This document shows positions 48,601 through 60,600 of a DNA stretch of 64,000 nt, piece after piece. Position numbers and translations under genes: made by a program. Position 1 is the first letter of the stretch; each line of letters begins with the position of its first letter. Below the pieces are notes generated by a model, which saw only the letters and a list, made by a program, of their open reading frames with translations, was not told the DNA's origin and did not search any database. Source of the DNA: Gari tellinella. Taxonomy: Eukaryota > Mollusca > Bivalvia > Cardiida > Psammobiidae. The DNA lies in NCBI GenBank assembly GCA_922989275.2, contig OV277864.1:1116001-1180000 (forward strand), written 5' to 3'.

Positions 48601-51600
48601 ACCCAGAATTCAAGTAGACTGGTTCATGTTTTGTTAACTCAAATGATCCATTGGGGAACCTTATAACCCACAAGAGTTACTTAGTGCATAGAGAGTTAAT
48701 GACAACTAGTAAACATTGATAATTTTGATTAATTGGACCAGTGTTTAAGTTATTTACTGTGAAGGCCATAGTGTCAAAGCAATTTTACGAACACTCATAT
48801 ACAAATACTATCAAGGCAAAAACTAGACTTGTGGAGCTTGTTGGCGCCATACTGTCAACAAAACAATGCACATTTAATTGGAAAACTATGCAGAGAATTT
48901 AGCTCCTTAGAAAAAACGTGACTCCATAATGTCAGAAAGTTGATATACAGTAAAACCTGATACAACATCCTCTGAATAAAGTCCTGAAACAATGCAGTCC
49001 CTTCACTCCCCCCCCCCCCCCCCCCATAGAAGCCCCTTTTAGTGCATTTAATTTATTCCTCCAATGAAGAAAATAGATCTAATTTATAGTCATAAACATA
49101 CATACTAAATGAAAAAATGTCTATATCCTAGCAGATGGTAGCTTAATAAAGCAAGGAGAATGTGCTTTAGGGGAGCATTCTGCTTTACTTTCATCCTGCT
49201 TCAAAACTAGAAACAGGCTATGGGGTAATGGCTTAACCTACTAAGTAAGACTTGAATGGCATATCTGAATGCAAATAGTTTAGATACAGGTCATGACCAA
49301 AGACTCTCCCGCTTAAAAAGTTTTCAGTTTTGAAGACAGATTGTTTCCTAAAGCAGGCTGAAAGTAGAACAGAAAAGAGCAAAAATATTTCCCCTTCAAA
49401 CACTATAACCATATTAGTCTGGTAGCAGATAAGGCTATTTTAGCTTAACCTTGCTTGGAGTTGTATAGAAAATGTTTTTGTGGTTTATGGTAGAATAGAC
49501 CCTCAGCATCAAGGATCCGATGTATGACCGCCGGTCATCCTTGAGCATTTCGAGATATTCAAGATGGCGTCCAAGATGGCCGCCAGCATATATCTGGCTA
49601 AATGTTAGGTTTGATTCAATAAGCTATAACGGAATTTTCAGCAAATTATAGTCCAATTTCATCTTTGATGACATTATTAAAGTTCTAAATAGAAATAAAA
49701 ATGATCTAGATCTATAATTCAAAATGGCGTCCAAAATGACCGACAAAGTACCATTTTTATGTAAAATAAAATGAAAATGACACTTTTCAAGGCTATGATT
49801 TGCTCAAGTTTTCCCCCGTCGTGATAATATAATTGTTCATAATTAATAAATAAAGCATGAAAAGATCTAGTTGGCAATTAACGCATTCATAAATGAATTA
49901 TTAGAGACTGTCACCAGAATACAGTATGCATAAAAAACATAAAGCTTAAGTTTACTTTGAGGTAATTCATGCATAATGATGTAAAAAAAACTAGCTCTTG
50001 GGTTTGATTCAATGCATTTGAAGGATTGTTTCAGCAGATTGTAGTTCACTTTCATAACCTTTGACATTATTAAAGTTCAAAATGGAAATATTTATAATCC
50101 TTTATTCAAAATGGCCGACAAAGTATTAAGGTGACGTCCAAGATGGTTGCGGGAATAAAAATGAAAATGCTTTCAGTTCTAATGAGGTAATTTTCAACTG
50201 TAAACAAGATTAAACGTAGTTCAATACTTCTCAGATGTTTAAAACAAAAACAGAGGAAAGAATACTGTTAATTTCAAAACGGCGTCAAAAATGGTCGACA
50301 AAATATGCAAAACAGATATTTGTTTTCAATATTATATAATAAGCAAAAACAACAGGAAAGTACCAACATTTGTATTCTTAATTATCAGGGTCTCAAACAT
50401 AAACTTATCATTGTGGCTAAATAGCTGGCACATTGTATTGAAAATAGAAAGGTCGATAACTCTTTCCGGAAAACAATTTTTTTTATTAGAAACGTTCTCC
50501 ATAGAAGAGATACAATGGTGCTCATATTCAGTCTCTAGAACCTTTGCTTAAAGAAAATAAAATCACATTAGACTTTCATTCATCACGATATTCACGGCGT
50601 TATCAAGACTAGAAAGTCTTCTTATATCAAATTAACTCCCTTTGATTTGAAATAAGAATGAACCTTGTGTGTTTCATTTTCGTTACATGTGTCATTTAAT
50701 ATAACTGATTTACTGGAATACATTGGTGAACGTATGAGCCCTAATAAAATCTCAAACAAAACTGGAGTTGATGAAGTACTTCAAAAGATATGGAGCTTTA
50801 ACATTTACTTAATGTAAAATAAATGTAAAAAGTGAGTACATAATCTATCCAACAAGCATACCATTCTTTTTAGCCTCTTTTTAAGACAAACGAGTGCTTT
50901 TAAGAAGAATAAATCAGAATTATGAAATAACTGTTTCTGAAAGATAAGTCTTATGTCGATCTACCTTAATCATCGCATTCTGCAGAAAATTTCAAAATAT
51001 GAGATTAATCTAAGTTTGAGTCACCATTGATGTTATTTTGTGTTTTGAACATGAATTATATTATTCGTTTTCAAAATGACAATCAGAATGACTGCCAAAG
51101 TCAGTGTTTTTGTTTTATATGTTTTTCAAAAAGTAGTATTATGGCGGATGTAATATAAATTGGATACTATTCCTGTTTCTGCATGTATTGTGAATTTGAA
51201 AATGAGTATGCCGCACACAACAACCTATGAAAAGGAGTTTATAAACATATTGGTGTCGATATACAGTACGTTTATAAATAAGCACATGTATATTGTACTA
51301 TTAAATAAATGAATATTCTTATTAGGAGGGAATAAAATTGCACAATGTAATTAATAATTAAAAAAGGTAATGCCAGGTTTGTTACATAGCTTGCAATTAA
51401 GTTAGTTGTACTTGACATGATCCTGCGTTTATTTCTCAACTGCTGTGGGTGCCCTAGCAACTGGGTTAGGCTGAATGTGGCTAGAATGTCCTCAAACCTG
51501 ATTTATATGCTCCTCTGTCACTAAAGGACACACAGGACCTGGTCATCTCTTCCATAGTCTGATCATGGCGATTGTGATCTCCTACTAAATCTAAAGCGCA

Positions 51601-54600
51601 GAATGGCCCTCCTCGTGATTGAGTTAATGCATGAAGTGGCACACTCCACCTGTCCATAACATCCAAAACCTTTAGTTCTCATTACTTGTGGGACCTCATC
51701 GTCATGTTTAACGCCACATATCCAACTGATCACAGGCTCCATTTCTGCAAACTGTCTGCAAGTATTGGGCAGACGACATTAATGAATAGCCTCCATATTA
51801 AATTACAAAATTAACAAACAGGTGTTGAACACTATTCTACGGGTCTCAAATGCTATAATTGTGCTAGGTATTTCTTTGAAATTTCCTAGGCAGTGTAGTG
51901 TCCTGTGATTATGACAATGTGGCATCCTCTTCTAGCAAACAACATGTTACAGAAGCTATTCTAGACATAAAACGTAGCCTCATCGACACCTAACTGAGTA
52001 ACTGGTCTTCCATCAAAAGACGATTTTAGTCCTGACGTCATGGATATACAAAGTCTGCACTGCTTGTAATTCTACAAATAATGTCACATAACTACTGCAA
52101 TTGAATTTGCTCCAATCTGACAGTCAGCACAGGAACATTCCCTCAAGTCTCGACGAAGACCAAGCCAATGACCACTTTGAGATCATGAGCCAAGTATTCT
52201 TCATGTTAACTCTCAGTCAACTCGGTTTGAATACACCCTTCCATCCAGCTTTTTGGGTTACTCTGTCAGTAAGTTTGTGATCACAGAAGCGCCAACTGAA
52301 CACCTTTGCTGGACTCTTGTGACAGAGCCTCATACACTATTAGAGCAGAACATCAAGCACTGGTACAGCAGATGGTTGAGATCAAATACCTAATGTGAAC
52401 CATACACAAAAACTTCTCGTAGTACTGCCCGCTTCATGTAAGCGGTTTTCAAACTCTGTTTGACATGCAAATTGCATTCCACAAACCAAAAGCTCATTCT
52501 TGGTATTGAATCTAAAGGCTTTAAGATGTTAAGTGCTTGTGTGGCGGCTGTAAAAAGTCGCCCCGTACTTCATTCTCAGTGTTGTTATACTTTCTGGTCC
52601 TTTGGAATCATTGATTTCAGCGCATTTACAGTTGAAATTTGAATTCCGCTTAAGCCTGTGCCAGGGGGCGTGAGCACTGTTGCATATTTCAGTATTGCTC
52701 ATGAACAGACTCAATTAACCCGAGTCTGCAATTTTCAGTGTTTGCTTTGTTTTCTGTGCTTTCAAAGGATCTCCCCTCATTCAGATTTCTCCAGATCAAC
52801 AAAGGCCACATGTAAAGGCTTGATTTCGACCTTTTACTTTTTCTATAGATGGTACATGGTGAGGAAGGAATCAATTGTACCTCTACCATTAACAACGCCA
52901 AACTACATGCATAAATGTTGATAATCTCAAGCACAGGGGTATCTTTTTAATCGGTTCATCAACTTTATTGTCTGGTCCTTGAGCTTTAACACATCATAAG
53001 TGTCGCTCATGCGAGTCATCTTCACCTTTTTATTGTTTGAGGATGTACTTTGCCTCCCTGTCCTCAGATATCACACAATTACTGCAAATCGCATCAGTCA
53101 GCCGTCTTCACATCTCAAATCCCCTATATTCCGAAGCTGCTTTAATCATCTCGGCTATCACCCCTGATAGGCCAGCGGCCTTGCAGTATTTCATCATGTC
53201 ATGAGTTTTGCACTTATTATACAAGATGACCACTTTTGTAGTGACTGAATTGGACAGTAACTGTACCGAGGTTCTGTTTACTTTGGTAATTCAGGAATTA
53301 AGATATGCAAATTTTATATTTGAAATTATATGTGTGATGTCTTTCTTTCTTATTCTAATCTATGGTTAAGCCAAAAGACTGTTCAGTCAAGTGTCTGTGT
53401 AGCCATGTACTCATTTAGCAATATTTCAAAGATAATATGATTCTTTGCAGCAGCAGTACCAGATTAGAAAAGGACAAATGAACATAGTTTTATACTGAGA
53501 GATACTGTACACAGTTATCTGGTTTCAAAGGGGTGCCACCACATCCTCAGGAGGCTTTCATCCCAAGAAAAATATTTGGTATCCATTCTACCAATTTATT
53601 TCCCTGTTCCTAAGAAGCTCACATGTAATTGAACTATTTAACAAGAAAGGTGACATGTGGTGACAAATATCACAGTAATGGAAACACAGAACTTTTTTAA
53701 AACACTTTCAGTATTCTTTGCTTGAAATACATTGACATTTATATATTACAGGTAGGTAGGTAATTGGGTTCTATGAACAAATTGAAAATATTTGAGTTTT
53801 GACTTGACTAATTACTTTTCTGTTAATCTGAAATATTTATTGCACTTTATATCGTTATGCATGAACAGCCTCAATGTAAAATTAGGCAGTATGTTTTTAT
53901 GCATACTCTATTCTAGTGACAGTCTCTTATAATTCATTTATGAATGAATTAATCGCCAAATTGATCTTGTCATGCTTTATTATTAATTATGAACAATTTT
54001 ATTATCACGACGGAAAAAACTGGAGCAAATCGTAGCCTTGTAAAGTAACGCACATACTTTGCATTTTATTTTACATAAAAATAGTACTTTGTCAGCCATT
54101 TTTGACGCCATTTTGAATTATAGATTATTTTTATTTCTATTTAGAACTTTAATAATGTCATCAACGATAAAATTGAACAATAATTTGCTGGAAATTCCGT
54201 TATAGCTTATTGAATCAAACCTAACAGTTAGCCAGATATATGCTGGCGGCCATCTTGGACGCCATCTTGAATATCTCGAAACGCTCAAGGATGACCGGTG
54301 GTCATACATCGGATCCTTGATGCTGAGGGTCTATTCTACCAAAAACCACAAAAACATTTTCTATACAACTCCAAGCAAGGTTAAACGTGTCCGCGGCCGG
54401 ACTATATCCTTGAGTGCTAAGGATATGCAACTTAATGTTCTTTTCACCTCGACAATTTATTCAAACATAGAAAGTAAGAAGCAAACAACAGTATAAGCAA
54501 TCATCATTAACTGATATCAAGCGTTGCTTTATGTTCAGCGGTTATCACTTTTAAGTTATTGTTTTTAGCTAAAATAGATTGTTTCAATAAAAACTTAAAA

Positions 54601-57600
54601 AATCTTCTTGTCTGAAACCACAGTACCCTGAGCTTAAATATTTGACACAAGCATCATCTACAGGTCCTCTATGAAGATTGTTCAAATTATGTCCCCGGGG
54701 TCAAATGACCACGCCCAAGGTCACAAAATTACTCTTCTCTGAAACTAATATGGCCATAGATTTGATATTTGACATTGTGTAACTTCTAGAGTTACTTTAC
54801 CAATATTGTTCAAGTGGTTCTGGTCAGTTGCATATCTAGGTCGCAGGAGCGAAATATAGATTGTTTCAATAAAAACTTGAAAAATCTTCTTCGTGAAATC
54901 TTAAAAAAATTTCTTGTTGAATTGGTTAGCGCTGTCAATATTGTTCAAATCATTGCCCTTGGCATATACTCAGCGATAGGCACAATCATATTGTAATAAT
55001 TTCTCAGCTTTCCGAGATATTTTACATTTACATCAGTCATTCCAGGTGAGCGATTTAGGACTGTATACTGTTTACAGTACAGACTCTCAGTGTAATTATT
55101 GAACCCTCTAGTAAAGCTTGAAGTGGAAATTATGGTTGTATAACTTCCACATGCCTTTCTACCCACAATCGCAGTCTTCACCTTAACCAACTTGCCCGAA
55201 GCCGGGGGCAAGTGATTCTGATTCGGGCAAGTGATATTTGCATCAGAATGAGTGATATTTGCATCAGAATTTGGCATATAAGAGTGAAAGGGGCTATTTT
55301 GTCAGTTTTGGGAAAGTGGGCTGAAAAACCTAAGGCTTCAATTGGGAAAACAGAAAACAAGATGGTTTGTAGATTTAAACTGTAAGAAGTTTAATGACAA
55401 AGACACTATAATTAAATGTACTTGTACAGACTTTCATTAGAAAGGGGCAATTGTAAAAGAAGATAAGGGAAGGGGTAAAATTCCCGCTATGGAAGGGGGA
55501 AAATTCTGCCAATGCAAAATCAGGAAGGAACAATCTTCGGCATTGGACTTTTTGAAGACAAAATCGTGGGAAACTTTTTCTGTATCTTGACAGGTGGATG
55601 TTTGAAGCAGGCTGAAAGTAGGGTCAGAAAGCTCCTTCAGGAGCTTACTGCTTTACTTCAGTCTCCGATTACTGTCTGCTTTAAGCAACCATGATACGTA
55701 TGGAACATTGCAAACAAGCCATGCTGGATAAGGTTTATGCGAATTTAACCCATTAAGGTTTACCCAATAAATACACATTTTTATGCCATTAATTTATTCC
55801 TCCATATAAGAAAATAATTCCAATTGATCCAGTCATGAATATGCATCTTAAGAAATAGTTTCCTTATCGTAGCAGATGGTTGCTTAAAGGGACTCGCAAC
55901 CGGATGGTGTACTTGTCAAAATAAAATAAAATACTCAAATAAAAGCAAATTTGTGGCATTATTTGGCTTCTGACATTAAAAAAATATGATCAGTCCAAAA
56001 AAAGTCTCAAGAATCGTCACCGAATCTTAGATTGTTAGATATTTTCCATCGTTTTTCTATACCGACTAGTAGACGGTATAGTTGTTGTTTTTGCTTCTCT
56101 ACACGGGCTTAGACATAAACACGAGCCGAATTACGAAGTTGTATGCACTTTCGATAGCTACACATTGAAATACGTTAAATCGATCCGAGATAAACGGATA
56201 GTTCCGTGGTCCATTGGTCTAAGCGGTTTCCCCTATTTTGCCTTCTGTCCGCCAATGCCGGGGCCCCGGGTTCGAATCCCACCAGAGACCAATATTTTTT
56301 TTTATTGTTTTTTTTTATTGAAATACATTTTTTTAAACAGAATTTCTTATCCTAAACTAATTCTTTGCCATTTATATAAGCGTTTGACACATATTTACAA
56401 ATTACTATTTTTAATGCACCATCTGGTTGCGAGTCGCTTTAAAGCAGGCTTAAAGTAAAGCAGAATGTGCCATAAGGCACATTTTGCTTTTCTTTCAACC
56501 TGCTTTAAGTGGTCACCTCTCTTCCAAACAAGAAACAGGCTATGGGGTTATGGGTTTAAGAGCATCAAGAACATTGCTGGAAAAGGGTTGACTATGATTT
56601 TTATTCCAATATCCATGCCTATCAAATTACTTGCAGTAATTGTGGTTTAATTAAATCTGGAATGTCAATTTGCTAACTAATTTGGAAATGTGTAAGGTTG
56701 CAACTCAATTTCATCATGCAATTATTGCAATCTAAAGACCTATTATTTCAGTCACTCAAAAGAAGGCTTGTTTTCAGGTTTAACCCATTACTCCATAACC
56801 AGTTTCTAGTATTGGAGATGGGTGAACAATTAACCAATTAATCCATAGCCAGTTTCAAATATTGAAGATAGGTGACTACTTAAAGCAGGTTGAGAGTAAA
56901 GCAAAATGTGCCTTAATGTGCATTCTGCTTTACTTTCAGCCTGCTTTAAGCTATTATTTGATAGGATATTGAAATATATTTCTTATGGTACATGTTCATG
57001 ACTTTGTAAAAAGGAACTTTTTTCTAAAGTGGAGGACATTTAAAGATGTAAAAAGACATGTATATTTATTAGGGAATGGGTTAAAGCAGGCATATTCTGT
57101 TTTACTGTCAGAATGCTTTAAGCTACAATCTGCCAGGATATAGATTTTATTTAACATATTCATTGCTGTATAAAGTGAACTATTTTCTTCAGTGGAAAAA
57201 TAAATAAAATGTATTAAAATGCGTATCTATGGAGTAAAGGGTTAGTTCAGATGCCTTCTCAAAGCAAAAGGAAAATATAGCAGAAAGCTTCAAAATGGGA
57301 CTTCTGCTTAACTTGCATGCTGTTTTACTCAAGACCCTTGAAACCTAAAATAGATAATTCAAGTATCTAATTAGTCCAGATCAGTTTGGGCTATTTAGGG
57401 TTGTTTGTTGACAAACATTGCTGACACTGATAAAATGCTCCTGTAGAAGCCCTCTGCTCTGTATCTACTCAGTGTGCATACGACAAGCTCTTCACTGGTA
57501 CACTGTTAAGACGTAACGTCAAAAGCTCCTGACCCACGGCGTTACACATCTTTCGGGTGTTAATTCTGCTTCTGTAGAGACACGGATACTTCCATTTGCA

Positions 57601-60600
57601 AAATATAAATTGCACAAGAAGAAGCAAAGAACAATAAAAACTGTTCAAAGTAATTACAATGAAGGTGTTTAACTGAGTTTTAACGATTTGATTTTGGCTT
57701 AAAACCGTGCTTGCTTTGAAAATTCAATACAGGACCGTCGTGGAAATTGAATGTGCGTGACGTTATTTACGCAGTGTGACGTTTGGAGACATTTTACTGC
57801 ATATTTCATTTTACGGATTAAAAACTATGATGAAGCAGACTTTTTAAAGCAAAGATATGCTTAAAAACCGTCAAATATTCTTATTTTTTCTATGTAACTC
57901 TTTTCTCGCTTACACTAATTGTTGTTTTTCAAATTCAACGCTAGCTTTATGCATTTGTAAATATGGAATAAGAATGACGTTATTTTGTAACTTTGGGACA
58001 TTTTACTAGACAATTCATATTACGGACTAAAACGATACATGAAGCGGTTTTGTAAAAACGACAATTAATTTGAAAATAATAGAAAAAACATATTTTTTCT
58101 ATGTAATTTTTATTTTTCGAAAGCCCATTATTGTTTTGAAAAAATAACGTTACTTTTTCGGAACTTGAAAAAATGACGTTATTTTTTACTTTGGGACATT
58201 TTACTAGACAATTCATTTTACGGAATAAAAAGGCACCTGCTGTGGTTTTGTTGAACCAATGATATTTTTTAAAACAGTAGAAAAAACGTATTTTTTCCTG
58301 CAAATATAATTTAATTTCATCAATGCTTTCAATGTCAGTAATCAGGCAAAAACAAATACTGACATTTTTTCGGGAAATCGGGACACATTTCTTACGTTTG
58401 AATAAGTCTCATTTCAAGCGCTTCTAACGTAGGATTTTGAAAAAAATGGATGTTGAAACCGGAAATGACTTTCAGTCAACGTTGCAGACAAGATGTGCGT
58501 ATTTTTCTTACTTTTAAACGGAAAACAGGCTTTTTTTCTGACTCCGCGGACCGCAATTGTAACGTGGGACATTTGATTTTTTAATGATCGGCGCTGATAA
58601 TGACGACTGATTTTGAAACATTAATGTATATTTCTAAAATATTATATCATCACTTTATTCAGCAAGTCTTGATCTTTATTTTGGTATATAATACTTATAT
58701 ACTTTTCAAGCTTTACATACTTTAAGAAAACGAAAGAAGCACCGTGGGAGTGATTTTCTGCGGGGGGCACCAGTTTTTGACGTTACGTCTAACCCTTTAC
58801 TTCATAGATATGCCTTTAAGCATTTAATTTACTGGTATTCCTCCACTGATTCTGAAGAAAATACAGAAATCAATGTGCAACCAAAAAAATCCTATATCCT
58901 ACTAGATGCTAGCTAGCTTAAAGCGACTCGCAACCAGATGGTGCATTAAAAATAGTAATTTGTAAATATGTGTCAAACGCTTATATAAATGGTAAAGAAT
59001 TAGTTTAGGATAAGAAATTCTGTTTAAAAAAAATGTATTTCAATAAAAAAAAATACTGGTCTCTGGTGGGATTCGAACCCGGGGCCCGGCATTGGCGGAC
59101 AGAAGGCAAAATAGGGGAAACCGCTTAGACCAATGGGCCACGGAACTATCCGTTTATCTCGGATCGATTTAACGTATTTCAATGTGTAGCTATCGAAAGT
59201 GCATACAACTTCGTAATTCGGCTCGTGTTTATGTCTGAGCCCGTGTAGAGAAGCAACAACAACAACTATACCGTCTACTAGTCGGTATAGAAAAACGATG
59301 GAAAATATCTAAAAATCTAAGATTCGGTGACGATTCTTGAAACTTTTTTTGGACTGATCATATTTTTTTAATGTCAGAAGCCAAATAATGACACACATTT
59401 GCTTTTATTTGAGTATTTTATTTTATTTTGACAAGTACACCATCCGGTTGCGAGTCCCTTTAAAGCAAGGTGGAAGTATAGCAGAATGCACCCTTAAAGT
59501 GCATTCTGCTTTAAATCCAACCTGCTTGATTGATCACCTGTCTTCAAAAGGAAGAAATAGGCTATGGGGTAATTGGTTAAACTATTAAGTTAAATGTTCA
59601 AGCCAATTAATGTTAAATCTTATCCTGAGTAAGAGTTGTTTGTACTGGCAGGTGTTTAATATAAATGATGAAACTTAATAGTTTTCTTGTCAAGCACCAC
59701 ACTATCCAGAGCCTAGATAATTGCCATGTAATATCATCTAGTAGTTTTGAGCCAAAAGAAATAAAATTGGGTAGACTGAATCATTGTGGAATAAATGCCA
59801 ATAGACAAAAATGTTCTCTGCTCTAATTTTGCATTTGACTCTTTCTTTTAAATCTTTTCAATCAAAGTGACAACAGTTTGGGTTCTGATCAGATGTTATG
59901 TTTCTTAGCGACTTATCTAGATCAAACCTGTTCACTAAGGTCAATAAAAAATTCTCTTTTAATGAGGGAGAGAAGTCGAGGGTGCTTTCTTTGGGTTTAA
60001 AATGACTCGTAGAATACATTAAAACGTCTCTCTTACAACCACTGAAAAGAAGGCTTATTGGTTGCACAAAAGGCAGGTGACAGCTTAAACTTTAAGCAAG
60101 GTGACAGTAAAACAGAAGGAGCTTTCTGTTTTACTGTTACCTTGCTTTAAGCAGTCACCTGCCTTAAACCTACTAATACGTGTACACATGTTAGTGGTCA
60201 TAATAATGATGTTTTACTGTAGTTCAGTGAATGACTTCTCTGTAGAAATATGTAGGTTTGGTTAATTACCCATCTACAGCATCATTTCTTTGAACACCAG
60301 GAGTATCAACATAGGAAGGGTTCATTATGGTTCATTATTCAGGACATGGGAATTCTATGGATTTACCCTTCCCCAATAGCATTTTGAAACAAGTGGTCTC
60401 TGTAACATATTCATGACTGTATAAACTAGAGCTATATTTTCTTCAGAGAAGGAATAAATTAAAGGTTGCTAGGGGAAAAAAAGGTGAATTTATGGGGTAA
60501 TGGGTTAAAGTAGGCTGTAAATAAAGCAGAGAATTTCTGCAGTCTGCGTTAATCACCAACCTGTCAGAATTCTGGAATCCGCTCCTTGGCTGTTTTACAA

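Larger units (their letters stand above)
49445..54384. mobile_element. 4.94-kb element with 540-bp inverted arms
   Basis: The left arm (49445-49985) starts TTAACCTTGCTTGGAGTTGT; the right arm (53845-54384) is its inverse, ending CCAAGCAAGGTTAA. By eye they are about 90% identical over 540 bp. Both contain AAGATGGCGTCCAAGATGGC and TGATGCTGAGGGTCTATTCT-type words. Direct repeats of arm sequence (TTTGATTCAAT..TTCAGCA..ATTATAGT..GACATTATTAAAGTT) recur at about 50000-50090, and ATGGCCGACAAAGTA words at 50110 and 50290. The centre holds a dead LINE (51430-53260). This is a fold-back type element, possibly a host for the later LINE. Confidence 0.75.

Noticed and set aside
53450..53500. Extra UBL7 exon after TTCTTTGCAG
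   Set aside because: A good acceptor, but the frame closes quickly, and exons 8 and 9 already join in phase with no family residues missing.
49445..54384. Polinton/Maverick or other large DNA virus-like element
   Set aside because: Long inverted arms are suggestive, but no polymerase, integrase or capsid-like coding was found and the length is far too short.
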